From Wolfiporia cocos (lineage: Eukaryota; Basidiomycota; Agaricomycetes; Polyporales; Phaeolaceae): a stretch of 64,000 nucleotides of DNA. The notes beneath the pieces are model-generated. The model made no database searches. It was given only the letters and a program-made list of their open reading frames with translations, and had not been told where the DNA came from. Positions 10,946 through 21,684 of the stretch are shown here, in pieces. Each line of letters begins with the position of its first letter. The stretch's first letter is position 1. The stretch covers positions 4,402,001 to 4,466,000 of the forward strand of contig JACCLO010000001.1 of NCBI GenBank assembly GCA_029448655.1, written 5' to 3'. Made by a program: the position numbers and the translations under genes.

Positions 10946-12578
10946 CTTTCATGCTATGTCGCTCTGTCCTACATGTGGAGTGTGTGCAGCCCGAAGCCCC
11001 GACGTAAATGCAGTATGGAAAAGGTCTGCCATAATCCAAAATGCCGTGTCCGCCATGCCGGTTGTGCCGAGCGAATTGAAGGTTGCCATTGGGTGGTCAG
11101 TGTTTTTGAGGGAGTACTTGCAGAATGTCGCGACGATCTGTGCGGACCCGCCACATATATCCATGCGCGTCCGATTTAACGACTATATTTCGACATTGCA
11201 CGCTACGGTCCGACGCTATAGGCAAATATGAGCGCTAGCATCGTGATCTGCGTCAGAGACGCAATGATATTTCCCCTGCTTGAGGTGTTTAGAATGCAGT
11301 GGCCTGTGTCGACCGTCTGGTGTCGAGGATCTACCACTGCAGAAGAGTCCGTCTCCTTGAACGGGGCACAGGGCGTATTTGAAGGGCTGACAGAGATTGA
11401 TGGGGACGATCAACACGGGTTTTGTAGTAAGCGACGGACGCATACCATTGAAATGCTGACCAAGATAGACCGTACCGCGATATTGAATGCCTCATGTCTT
11501 CTGAGGTGGCCGAGGCATGAGAAGCAAGCCAGTGGCGCCGTTGCGCAGTTTTGATGCTCGCTTCGAAGAACGCGCGAGCGATGCCGAGGATCTCTGAGCT
11601 TGTCTGACCACTCACAAGGCACCACATGATCCCGCAATTGTGGCGGTCCATTGCTGGGAACTGTTTCGGGTTACACGGTATAGAAACCAATTCAATGTCA
11701 GGGGTTGTTCGGTATTGGAGTTACGATGTCGTTCGCCATATCATCTGCTCTATCTGAGTTGGAGAAACACGAGTCGGCTTATCGGCCAGCTTACGACATA
11801 CGCAGGACTCGCACTTCCCGTTCACTCCTGTCCCCACTGACATGCGCCTCGTGCGTGGTCTGCGAGCATTCGCACAGAAGGCAGCATCGCATCGGCAGTG
11901 CCAGTAGCGACAAGAGATACAAAGACCCTGTCCGGTGCTCGTAACTCGTACAGCTGGAGTGGACGAAGTACTACCCGAGACGCCTGTCCGCTATCTTGAC
12001 GAGCCATGGAACAGGGGTTGATGTTCTCCACCCGTGCGCTACGCGTGTATTTGTAGGTCCGTCGCTCATGGGACCAGCTCTTCGTCACTGAAGGCGGCTA
12101 GTATAACGAGAACACGGCCTCATGCCAACCGGGCATGGGAAAGTTGTGAATAGTGAATACGCTCACCTTCTTGACCCCCAGGTAACACAGAGAGCACGAA
12201 CGGAGGAAGGGCGTTGGCGAATATTGCCTTTGAATTGTCAGTATCGCCGTAGTTGGCGAGTAATTGCGTGAGGTGCACGCGCCATTTGGTGCCACAATTT
12301 TGGCGCAGGTCGGTGTGGCTTTGAGCCGCGGCTGGCGGCTGCGGCGGTACGCACTCCTTCGGGCCAGCCACGTGGCGTGGTTTTCCGGGTCCTACCCGGG
12401 ATGTGCATAAGACAAAGAAGACCCCCTTCACCCCGACTTGACTCCCGCTTGATTGTGTCCGCTTTGTCTGCTCGTGCTCGTAGGATTGGTTTCTGCTCAT
12501 CGATCGCATTGTTGCTTATTTTGCAGCGCAGGCTCACAAACCCTTGCTCTATCCCGTCCTCCAACAAATTGGCACCCC
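10946..12578. other. Unassigned 1.6 kb between the duplication and the antizyme gene
   Basis: Moderately long ORFs lie on both strands (plus 10893-11231 and 11228-11554; minus 10949-11164, 11331-11690 and 11822-12088). None resembles a family I know. Splice-like signals are present, so a divergent or decayed gene is possible. The last 200-300 bp, with a pyrimidine-rich run at 12420-12450, probably form the antizyme promoter and leader. Confidence 0.3.
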
Positions 12579-13685
12579 ATGTCGAATATCAATATGATAA
12601 ATTCATTGAAACAGCAATCTAGTATTCGCCCCACGTAAGCCCGCATCCTACTTTGGGCCTCATTGCGCTAACTTCTCGCTTCTCGCAGCAACGGTCGTCA
12701 AACCGTTGGGGATGGGGCTTTCTACACCGACATGACTCCTAGCGTGCTTGCAGTGTGCCACATGCAGGGCAACAACTCCATGTACTACTACTCTACCGCG
12801 TTCTCTGGCGGGCCCGGGGTGAGTCCTTCCTCTTCCGTCGAGATTTGCACGGCGCCTGACGCGACGCAGTGGCGGTTTTGACACCCCCAAAGTGAAATGC
12901 CCTCCCGACAGAGGGTCGTCAGACTGGGTGACAGACAGTCTGGCGCCGTCCATTTCTCCTCGCTCCGACTCCTCCTCCACGCTATCGTCTCTCGGGACAG
13001 ACAGCCTTGCAAGCTCCATTGTGTTCCCCCCAACTCCGCCCCCCGATGACCTACACAGCCAGCACAGCCAGCACGGCCCCAACAACCCGCTCCGCACGCC
13101 GCCGCTCGGGCCTCTGCCGAGCGCCCCGCGCGCCATCGCCGCCAAAAACGCCCGCGCGCCCCTCCCGGACATCGCCACGCCACCTCTCACGCCTGACGAT
13201 GCCGGGGCGGGCACGAGTAGCGTCGCGGCCATCAGCGCCAGCCAGCGCGATGCCGCGCTCGACTTCCTCTCTGCACTCTTCCCCCGTAATGCCCTCGGCG
13301 CGCTTCCGTATGCCAAGAGCGTCCAGATCTCTGCTCCTAACCTTGGTGCGTCTTTCGATGGCGTCGTACTCGAGCTTCCGGCCAAGCCGAAGACGTTGTA
13401 CGTCGACGGAAAGAGCGCGGCCAATGTCAACTTGAGAGAGAGGTCAGTCTGCTCTCGGACCCTTTCGGCCGATGAAGCTTATCACTGTTTCATCGCAGCA
13501 TTGTTGCACTTCTGGACTTGGCAGATGAGAGTCTCCAGTGCTCCGCCCTCGTCATCGCGCTTGAGAAGAAATCGCCTTTCCTTGGCGATCTCGTTCACTC
13601 GCTCATGTACGTGGGAGGCGCTGTGGTTACTAAGCCGCCTTTCCAGGTCGACGACTCGTACGTTCTCGTTGGCCTTGAAATTTAG
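12579..13685 (+). CDS. OAZ1: Ornithine decarboxylase antizyme with programmed +1 frameshift
   Basis: Antizyme binds ornithine decarboxylase monomers, inhibits them and delivers them to the proteasome. Its synthesis needs a polyamine-stimulated +1 ribosomal frameshift, which closes a feedback loop. Exons 12579-12634, 12689-12818, 12870-13442 and 13499-13685 carry two overlapping frames. The zero frame runs from ATG through GDGAFYTDMTPSVLAV and reaches TGA at 12879-12881 after 65 codons. The +1 frame takes over at that stop and continues through a Ser/Pro-rich segment and SALFPRNALG to SIVALLDLADESLQCSALVI and the end DDSYVLVGLEI, which is the antizyme domain. The joint reads W-R-F|D-T-P, matching the W-x-x|D-x-P context of antizymes. 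The shift site is TTT TGA C rather than the widespread TCC TGA. The full product is 314 residues. Confidence 0.92.
12870..12888 (+). promoter_or_regulatory. Programmed +1 frameshift site of antizyme mRNA
   Basis: In frame, exon 3 opens TGG CGG TTT TGA CAC CCC. The zero frame stops at TGA (12879-12881). A +1 slip on TTT reads GAC ACC CCC and enters the long frame that encodes the antizyme domain. The site lies at the very start of exon 3, ten nucleotides after the splice junction. Downstream stimulators (pseudoknot or other) were not modelled. Confidence 0.85.
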
Positions 13686-14203
13686 AATGGCGTCGAAAGT
13701 GGTGTGCGAGTCGATTCACTATTGCGGGTTGTATCCCTTTTTTCTCCTAATCTTTTTGTACCTATGGTCGTTGTGGGGTTCCACCAATGGACTTACCCGT
13801 CTCATACTCTTATCTTCCATACTTTCGCAGTGTCACTGAGGGTCACCATTCTGCCCTACAACTTGCAAACAAACGACAGACGGCGACAACCTGAAGGCCC
13901 GCGATGTAGTGAAGACGCCGACTACCGCCCCGCATCGCTCCACAGCGCTCGTGAGTATGCTTCGGCTGTCTGATGCTAGGGTCATGCATCCCACTTACAG
14001 TCAGAAGTCCATGCTATGTCGTAAGGTTATCGTTCAAAATGGTGGCTAGACTGCGCTATTCGCCAGAAGTCCACGACACCCCGTCTCGGACCGCGAAACG
14101 GTTCGGTTTAGTGGTGATCCCAGATCGGCTGTCAACACGTATCCTGAGGAGCACGTATAAAGGCAACCGCTTGTAACGGCCATGTTTCTCACAATTCTGC
14201 AGC
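13686..14203. other. Intergenic region downstream of antizyme
   Basis: Holds the antizyme 3' UTR and the promoter of the next small gene. A TATAAA sits at 14156-14161. No other feature seen. Confidence 0.4.
14156..14161 (+). promoter_or_regulatory. TATA box of the small gene at 14204
   Basis: TATAAA 43 nt before the proposed ATG, with a CT-containing stretch between. The leader would be short. Confidence 0.45.
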
Positions 14204-14485
14204 ATGCCTTGGTCCGCTCTTCGGCGAGCTATCAGTTGGGTGTTCGCCTGCTTTCACAAATTTCACCTTGGGCTCGACGGTTCTGACGGCGGACGAGCCT
14301 GTGAAGAGACTGCTTCTGAAGCCGAGCCTCAGACCTTGCACGATGACTTGTATATCCCACCCGTGGTGTTACACAGGCCGCCGCCTGCAGGGACCCGCAC
14401 GCTCCGATCAGACACCTCTGTAGCTATCTCTGAGGATTCCGTGTCAGCTTCCTCTCCCCTCACGCTTCCATCTTCTCTTGCATAA
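14204..14485 (+). CDS. Small hypothetical protein, relative of the gene at 15218
   Basis: A single-exon 93-residue protein with no known domain. It opens with a short amphipathic or hydrophobic segment (RRAISWVFACFHKFHLGL). The acidic/polar middle contains TLHDDLYIPPVVLHRPPP, and the tail is Ser/Thr-rich. The middle motif matches PLHDDVYVPPVL of the protein encoded about 1 kb downstream, and both begin with a hydrophobic N-terminus containing Cys, so the two look like a diverged tandem pair. A TATA box just upstream supports this start. The function is unknown, and a C-terminal extension through an intron is possible. Confidence 0.5.
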   Translation: MPWSALRRAISWVFACFHKFHLGLDGSDGGRACEETASEAEPQTLHDDLYIPPVVLHRPPPAGTRTLRSDTSVAISEDSVSASSPLTLPSSLA

Positions 14486-15217
14486 GATGGCCTCCAGCGA
14501 GACCTCCCTCGAGCATCAGGTATGCTTCACCTCGTCATGATAGAACAGTTCTAGAATCACATCTTCCACATCCCATCCTTGATACAACATCCAGCATGGG
14601 GCTGATGCAATAATCAAGGAGTATGTGCGGAGTGTAATCAGCCATCCCGGATGGATGGCGGGCACAGCCACATCTGGATGGGGAGGGAGGTGCTCCGGCA
14701 GCACGGAAGCGGTAAAGCCGGGGAGTCACCGTCAGACATGCCGCGCGGAGTGTCTAGAACGGCTTTTGAATGCATGTAGCCGCGGCATATAATGTCAACG
14801 TCTTGCATCACATTTGGACCATCTGTGCTATGGCTTGCAGCGCACAATCACATTGAACGACAGCTAGTTTCGGCGCGAGCTCGGGCCATAAGAAGAACGT
14901 CTGCCGCTTCGCGCACTCCACGGCGCTCCGAGAATACGGTTTTGCCGCTCTGATGAAGGTGTTTAGACGCAGCGGTTTGATCACCCACCCACGATGCGCA
15001 CACCTAGTGTGCTGTAGCCGCTTGCTTTCGCGGTATATATTCCCAGCTAGAAGCAACCGAGAGACTCTCGATGACTCCCTGCGGGGAACCCTGCGCACCG
15101 CTCGCCTCAGCTTCAGCTTGAGCACATCCAAGTGCGAGGTTGGCTCCTATTCTCTGGAGAGCCGCACTGAATGCTGACCACCGCAAAGGTCGACTGACCG
15201 CCTGCGCCGAAGCCACC
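14486..15217. other. Intergenic region between the two related small genes
   Basis: About 730 bp with no conserved ORF. A TATATA at 15036-15041 (CGGTATATATTCCC) lies about 180 nt before the next start and could be its promoter element. Confidence 0.4.
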
Positions 15218-15706
15218 ATGCTCGAGTCGCTCGCCCGCATCGCAATGGACACCGTGCGCACGAGCCTGCGCACGCTCGGCGCCGCGCTCGCGTTCTGCTG
15301 CCTCTGCAACGAGGGCAGCGCGCGGCCCGACCAGCAGCGCTCGCGCCCGTTCGACCCGCTGCACGACGACGTGTACGTCCCGCCCGTGCTCACGAGCCAC
15401 GGCCGCGCGCACGTCCCGCAGCCCGTCATGCGCCACCTGGCGCAGTCGACCGCCACGCTCCCGCCGTCGTACGAGTCGCACGCGGACAGCGACGACGGGC
15501 ACCTCCCCGCGACGGCGCACCCGCCACATCCCGCGCCGCCGATGACGGTGTACTCGGCGCATGCGCCGCCGAGGTATGTGTAGAGGTACGTGATTCCCCG
15601 TGCGTAAGAGGTCTGAGTGGTGCTCACCGCATGTAGTCCGGATATAGGGGTGCATGCCACTGCGGAGCCGCCACCTCCGTCATATGTAGTATGCGCACGG
15701 GTGTAA
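15218..15706 (+). CDS. Small hypothetical protein with LHDDVYVPP motif
   Basis: Two exons (15218-15573 and 15637-15706) encode about 141 residues of unknown function. The start sits in an ideal context (GCCACCATGC). The N-terminus has a hydrophobic stretch with a Cys pair (AALAFCCLCNEG), then a basic/polar segment with PLHDDVYVPPVLTSHGRAHV, and then PPSYESHAD and several PP-rich segments. The intron (GTATGT...GTAG) joins in phase to PDIGVHATAEPPPPSYV. The repeated PPSY/PPRY/PPPPSYV stretches resemble WW-domain ligands or adaptor-binding PY motifs; that is inference. Related to the gene at 14204. Confidence 0.6.
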
Positions 15707-16137
15707 CGTGTATCCGTCTTTCACCTTGTTGTATATCATATCCTCTACTATTGGGAAAGCTCCGGCTGTGTATTGGGTTAGATAATGCTAATGATTCGCG
15801 TATCCGACGCGTACGCGCGTCTCGACGTGTTCGGTTGCGCCAGAAGCCAGAACTTTATCACACGCGGCACCCTGCCTGCTATGCCCGTCAAAGGGAAACT
15901 TATACCGCTGTCTATGTGCACAGCAATCCCTCAGAGCTGCGGCATGAGGCGATTGCTCTGATTTGCCCGTCTCGCCTCGTTGCACAGCTTTGAAGGTATT
16001 CTGGAAAATACAACGACTCGGCGTTGTATTGTCGCTTACCAGCTATATAGAGTGTTCGCGCTGACCGTCCGATCTATCCGTTCACACTGTCTGAAACCAC
16101 AACTGATACCACAACTTAATACGAGCTCGCCACAACA
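15707..16137. other. Intergenic region upstream of the Smr gene
   Basis: No ORF of note. It contains the TATA element described at 16044-16050. Confidence 0.4.
16044..16050 (+). promoter_or_regulatory. TATA box of the Smr gene
   Basis: TATATAG about 90 nt upstream of the ATG at 16138, within CAGCTATATAGAGTG. Confidence 0.45.
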
Positions 16138-17144
16138 ATGGGCTTAGGGCAAATCTTCCGCGCCCTCGTCGAGGTTTTTTTCGGGCCCTCGCAGCCGCCA
16201 CAGAAGCAGGAGACCTACCCGCCTCCTGCGCCCCCTAAGCCAGCGCCGCCGCCGCAGCAACAGCGACAGCAACGGCAGCGGCCACCCGCACAACCCCCGT
16301 CTCCGCCACGCCACCAGGTGCGCTCGCTATATGCGCTTTTCACCCGCACCTGACCAGCCGGCACGCCGCTAGGACCGCGCGCAGGAGAACGCGAAGGAAG
16401 CACACTACCAGGACCTGCGCGCGCGCGCGAGCGACGAGCACGCGCAGATGGGACAGTGCTTCGAGGCGAGCAAAGCCGCGTACGCGGGCGGAGAGCGCGC
16501 GCGCGCGAAGGAGCTCTCGAACGAGGGCAAAGCGCACCAGAGCGAACGGGATCGCCTCAACGCGGAGGCAAGCGAGTGGATCTTCGCCGGTGCGTCCGCG
16601 CCCGCTTCATCTCTATAGCTTGACGGGCGGATGGCCGGTAGAGAATAACAGGGACCGCGCACCCGGGGAGGTAGACCTGCATGGGCTGCACGTGAAAGAG
16701 GCGATTACGTTCACGGACCGCGAGATCAAGAAGGCTCGCCGGCGCGGAGACGCGAAGCTGCGCCTCATCGTCGGTGCGTCCGTGGTCTTTCCTTGCGCGC
16801 ATATACACCTACACCATACTTACCGGTCCTTGTTCATGCTTGGGTTATAGGTAAGGGTCTCCACTCCCCACAGGGCATGGCGAAACTCAAGCCGGCGATC
16901 GAGGAAATGATGCAGCAGTAAGTTTGATCTTGCAATCCTCCGCGCACGACGGGGAGTCGGGAGTGAGTCTCGTTAACGCGGTTTGCGCTGCAGGAACGGA
17001 CTGCTTGCGGAACTGGACGAGAACAACGCGGGCGTACTCATTGTCGACCTCGACGGCCGGCCGACGGGCGCGGGCGCGGTGATCAGGCCCGACGACATTG
17101 CGCGGAAGCTCGCGAACAAGGAAGACAGCTGCATTGTTATGTGA
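16138..17144 (+). CDS. DUF1771-Smr domain protein
   Basis: Five exons (16138-16317, 16373-16589, 16642-16773, 16851-16917, 16994-17144) join exactly in phase to 248 residues. The first 60 residues are a Pro/Gln-rich linker after MGLGQIFRALVEVFFGPS. Residues of about 61-132 form DUF1771, a charged helical region with RARASDEHAQMGQCFEASKA. The Smr domain follows, with the diagnostic EVDLHGLHVKEA (LDxHGL) and GKGLHSPQGMAKLKPAIEEM motifs and a closing strand with NAGVLIVDLDGRP. Smr domains of this class bind nucleic acids and some are endoribonucleases. Yeast and human relatives with DUF1771-Smr act around ribosome-associated mRNA decay or have unclear roles, so the substrate here is inference. 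The C-terminal ending EDSCIVM is unusual but not a clear CaaX box. Confidence 0.88.
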
Positions 17145-17597
17145 ATGCTCCCAGTTGGAGGACTCTGCGCTGTGGCGCACCTACCGTGATAGCCTCCATC
17201 TATACCCGCCTCGGCATCATTTTGTGATTTCCTTGTCTGTTGCATATTAGGTGTATGTACTAGTACGCGATTGCTTCTTGTTATATCAGAAACAAGCCTC
17301 CTTAGAAAGCCGAAGATCGTCGTGCCAGCCAAGAGCGTGCGGGATGGATATATGCGCGTAGACGTTTTGACTTCTCACTCATTGCTGCCGCAACTTCTTG
17401 ACCCTCACACGCACTCGGGGCCGTAAATTTAGGTAGTGCACGTCGTTGACGAACAGATCAGCTTTGTGGACCTCAGCGCGCTCTTTCGCACGACGATCAT
17501 GGACTTGCTCTCGATCTCGACATAGCACTCGGCGCACCGCTAGCTGCCTTCCGCTCGTTTCCGACGGACGTCATCCAGCCCTATTCGCGCCTTCGCC
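17145..17597. other. Intergenic region between the Smr and J-protein genes
   Basis: No gene seen. The stretch before 17598 is pyrimidine-rich and probably holds the J-protein promoter. Confidence 0.35.
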
Positions 17598-18380
17598 ATG
17601 CTCAAGGCTGCCTGTGCGCGCACGGCCGCAGCGGCCGTGGCCCGCCCCGCCGCGAGGCACGTCTCCAGTAGTGCGAACCCATTCCCCTTTCCTGCGAACG
17701 CGAACGCAACCCCGCACCAGATCTTCCACCTCCCGCCCTCCGCAACGCGCGATGAGGTGAAGGCACGATGTGCGTCGCCCTCCTCCTCCTCCTCCTCCTC
17801 CTCCCGTCCCTCACCCACCTAATCCTCCTTTCTGAGCAGACTACGACCTCGTGCGGATCTACCACCCCGACTCGCCCATCAGCCGCGCCGTCCCGCCCGA
17901 GACCGCCCACGCGCGCTTCCAGGCGATCAGCGCGGCGTACGCGGCCCTCTCGGGGAAGGCGCGGCGCATGGGCTACACCGAGGACGGCGGCCCCGCGGGC
18001 GGCGGCGGGCGCCCCGACTTCCACAGCCTGAGCACGGCGATGTGGCGCGCGCGCCAGCGGCGGCGGGCGGAGCTCGACGTGGGCTGGGACGACCGGTGGA
18101 AGGACGGGCTCATGTTCGGCGCGGTGGTCTTGGTGAGTCGTGTCGGTTCCCTGGGTGCGCAGGCGGTGCTGAAGGCAGAACATGTGTGCAGACCGTCGGG
18201 GCCTTCGTGTGGCAGACGTTCTCGGCGAGAAGACAGGCGATGGGGGACGTGGAGTGGTCTCGACATTTCTCCAAGTCATCACAACCATCCAGTCCGACGC
18301 GCTCTGGCAGACCGTCTGACAGATCGGACGAGGCGCTATTGTCTGCTGAGCCTTCTCTGGAAGGCCCTACACGAAAGTGA
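17598..18380 (+). CDS. J-domain (DnaJ-like) protein, probably mitochondrial
   Basis: Three exons (17598-17769, 17840-18132, 18192-18380) give 217 residues. The first 30 or so residues are Ala/Arg-rich and free of acids (MLKAACARTAAAAVARPAAR), typical of a mitochondrial presequence. The J domain follows: TPHQIFHLPPSATRDEVKAR, then YYDLVRIYHPDSP with the invariant HPD that stimulates Hsp70 ATPase, then ARFQAISAAYAALSGKARR. After the J domain come a Gly-rich patch, a charged WRARQRRRAELD segment, a probable membrane segment (MFGAVVLTVGAFVWQTFSAR) and a Ser-rich tail. This plan (presequence, J domain, single C-terminal membrane segment) resembles small fungal J proteins anchored in mitochondrial membranes. 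The partner Hsp70 and exact role are unknown. Intron 1 contains a run of CTC triplets. Confidence 0.85.
17779..17811 (+). repeat. CTC trinucleotide run in J-protein intron 1
   Basis: About nine TCC/CTC triplets lie in the 70-nt first intron and form its polypyrimidine tract. A length change would not affect the protein. Confidence 0.7.
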
Positions 18381-18973
18381 TACTCTGGGTCTAATTCTTT
18401 CATTACTTCGCAGTACAAACAGCGAGGCAACTACATCTGCGAGCTGCCCTCAGATCTTCAGACATCGCAATCTCTGACCCCGATTTTGCGATACCTTGCA
18501 GTATCACCGTGTCCGTCGGCATGTGATAACATTGTGATTGCCATACACTTGCGCTGTATAGCAATCCACATTCCTCAGTGCGAGAATGCGTAGTTTGGCA
18601 TTTGAGGATTGCAGCAGAGGATCCCACATGCTCGTTGCAGCGCATTCGTAATATCGTAAGTATTCTCTATTCTGCATTATAACGTCAAGTACAGGCAATC
18701 GTAACCATCGTGGTCAACAAAACGCTGCTCTCACCGGCGCCAACATTACAGCGTAATCGACGGAGCATCCGAGATCAGCACCTACTAAGATACACACTCT
18801 CGCGCGACACTCCGCAACATGCTGCAAAACATAGAATCAGACGCGCAAAGTAGGAGAGATTCGAACGCACAACTGCCCAAACAAGAGCACCCGCGACTCC
18901 GGGGGCCTGCAATATGCTATAAACCCATAGAATCAGACGTGCAACGGCACACACGGTCGATACGCACAGCTGC
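18381..18973. other. Convergent intergenic region with short repeats
   Basis: The 3' ends of the J-protein gene and the nucleoside transporter gene face each other here. The left part holds nothing recognisable. The right part carries the three-unit repeat described at 18822-19036. Confidence 0.5.
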
Positions 18974-19036
18974 TCAGACGAGCATGCCCGCGATGCCTGC
19001 CGCCTGCAACGTGCTGCACGGCCATAGAATCAGACG
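18822..19036. repeat. Imperfect tandem repeat, three units of about 96 bp
   Basis: The 14-mer CATAGAATCAGACG recurs at 18830, 18926 and 19023, each time preceded by a diverged CTGCAAnnTGCT... stretch. The third unit lies inside the last intron of the nucleoside transporter gene, and the second and third flank its stop codon. Confidence 0.75.
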
Positions 19037-21148
19037 CTGCAATTCTGCCAGAAATCGAGACGCACGAGACGAAACCACAGAGCATCGCCGACACCGCGAT
19101 GCGCGAGATGACCTTGGCCTGCGACGGCGCGAGCGCGCTGAGCACGCCGACCGTAATGCCGAGCGAGCCGAGGTTCGCGAACCCGCAGAGCGAGTATGAC
19201 GCGATCGTGAACGCGCGATGCGAGAGCGGGTTGTCGCTACTCATGATCGCCTGAAGGTCTGTGCCGGGGTTGTGGTTTAGCCCTGTGCTCCCAGCTTCGA
19301 GGATACACGTAAGAGAACGCGCATGACGCACCGGTGTAGCCGACGAACTCGTTCTCGATCAGCTTCGTCGCAAGCAGCTCGGAGACGCGCAGGATCTCGT
19401 TGCGCGGCACGCCGGTAAAGAACGTGACGGGGTAGAGGATGTAGCGCAGGATGAGCTGCAGCGTGAGCGCGTGCAAGCCGAAGCCCTTGCCGATCCAGGT
19501 GAGCAGGCCGTTGATCGCCGCGACGAGCGAGACGACCGTGAGCACGTTCGCCCTTGTCTGACGGTCAGCATCGCGGACTGTGCGCTTGCGATGAGCGCTC
19601 ACAAGATCTGCCCGGCAACGACGAGGCCAAAGAGCGCGCCCTGGCTGAATGCGTGGAGCGCATTCGTCGGCTTGTTCTTCTCTGCCTCCTCGCCACGGTC
19701 GACAGTGATGCGCCCGCGTGTGACGGGCTCATCGACCTCGGGCATGCGCATCTTGCTGATCGCGATCGACGCAGGGATACTCATCACCGACGCAGTGATT
19801 AGGTTCTGTGCAGGCACGCCAAGGTTAACGTATGCGATAAACACCGAGCCCGAGATCGTCGAGAATCCTACACAGCATATATTCAGCATATAACCTTTCA
19901 GTGATATCGAAGAGGAAACGCACCGGACGTCATGGTCAAGTGCAGCTCGGACGGGGTCATGAGATCGACGTAGGGCTTGACGAGACACGCCGACTCGCCC
20001 TGGCCGATGAAGGGCGACGCAGACGCGATGACGGCCTCCGCCCCGGAGACGTTCAGTAGCTTGTAGAACACCCATGCGCTGCAGCATGTCAGCTCCCCGC
20101 GGGGTGCGAAGGCAGCGGGCGACTCACAAGCCCTTAATGAACCACTGCATCACACCGAGGTAGTACATCATCTGCACGAACGCGATGAAGAAGATGACCG
20201 CAGCGAGCGTGTTGATGAAGAACCAGTCCTTGGCGACGGTCTCGGCATCGAAGAAGAATGTCGCGCCCGCCTTGGACTGCGAGAGGAAGTCGGACGCGAG
20301 GAGCGCGATCCACTTGAAGATGGCGAAGCCAGCGTCGGTCTTGAGCACGAACATCGCGATCGCCTGCTGAATGAAGAGCCCGACGATGACGGTTGGCCTG
20401 CAGCGCGTCAGTAGAAGCGGAACAAGGACGGGGTGTATGCGCACCAAGGGACTTGGGAGCGGTTGCTCGAGGTCAGCCAGAAGCCGAGCTGGTAGACGAA
20501 CAGGCCGAGTACAGATATCGCGCGGTCACCGTATGTCGAACCATCGACGAGCTCGAACCCGAACGCAGAGCCAAAGACAATGCCGAGGAGACACAGCCAG
20601 CCGATGGTCAACCGAACGTTACGGGGCAATTTGTACCACGGCTCCTCGACGCACGGCACCCATATCGCAGTGACAGGGCTGGTGACAATGCGGGTAGGGA
20701 TGAACCCGAAGGCGATCACGCTGGGGATGCATGGTGAATTGAGCGCATATACGGAGGACCACGAACACTCACCCGAGGAAAAACCACGCCCAGAACGTCT
20801 GCACGACCCTGCATGCAATAAATCAACCTGTGGAGCATCATCACCCGGTGCCAGGGCACCTCACCATCTATGCCGGGTCGCAGGCAGGATGGTGGAGGTG
20901 ATCCACCACCCGAGGATCGCACCCGCGAGCGCGAGCAGGATGAGCGGGCGCAGCTTCGCATATGGCACGCTGAATTTTGATGTCCCCTCGGCTTCGCTGT
21001 GCTCGTCCTTCGCGAGCTGGACTTCGGGATCGGCATGCCTCTCCTTGTCGTCGGTGTAGCTACTCGCCTGGGACGGCTTGCGCTCGATCGCGGCACCGGT
21101 GTTGCCTGCGAAGCCGGAGGAGGCAGAGAGCAGACCCGAACTGTCCAT
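18974..21148 (-). CDS. Concentrative nucleoside transporter (CNT family)
   Basis: A CNT (SLC28-type) transporter importing nucleosides with a cation gradient across the plasma membrane. The start [18 protein letters not shown] opens a cytosolic tail, followed by [20 protein letters not shown] (first helix) and CNT core blocks. Diagnostic parts are [20 protein letters not shown] (the QGESA substrate-binding hairpin), [34 protein letters not shown] with PE (the SVMSAPA motif), [11 protein letters not shown] and [18 protein letters not shown] (the CGFAN-GS hairpin). About eight exons are joined by short introns. The last junction is inferred: FVSC at the end of one exon joins AAGIAGMLV and a TGA at 18976-18974, recovering the usual TAGIAGML ending, but its donor GTCTCG is weak. 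Without that intron the frame reads on into the repeat. Confidence 0.9.
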
Positions 21149-21684
21149 TCTGTAGAGCGTGCGTGGAGCGAGGGGCGAGCAGGTCAGCTGCCGTGCAGCA
21201 GGGGAGCAGACGAGCACAGGAGCAAGAGCCGGCGGGGCTGATAAGTAGCGGACATGGCGCGCCCCGACGTGCCATGCGGTCCACCTGAAAAAAGTTTGAC
21301 GGCTGCGATATGGACGTATCGGCGCCTTGCGATATGATGGCCCCCATCTAAATCAGCTTCCGCTGCACATAATGCGATCGTGTGTATCTTGTAGCCAGCG
21401 CAAGTGGCACGCGACCACAACGTTCAGTAGCCTCGAGTATCGCGGCTGCCGCGACCGCAAGAATATGCACGGCGACGAGCAGAGGCAACGGGGCCCGGGT
21501 CCACATATGATATTCAGGTGCTCACGCGGACGGAGCCGCCAGATATGATACACTTATCGAGTACGCGGCGCACACTTCTCTCAAACCTTCACCAAATATG
21601 CATATCAGTTGATGCCGGAGAACAGCAGTCTCAGGCACCCGAGCACCACTAGCAGCGCGCACACATCACCTCCACTCCAGCCCA
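21149..21684. other. Intergenic region between the transporter start and the WD40 gene 3' end
   Basis: Promoter of the nucleoside transporter and 3' UTR of the WD40 gene. No other feature seen. Confidence 0.4.

Noticed and set aside
16215..16403. Gly/Cys-rich minus-strand ORF resembling a keratin-like protein
   Set aside because: Antisense to the Pro/Gln-rich linker of the Smr protein.
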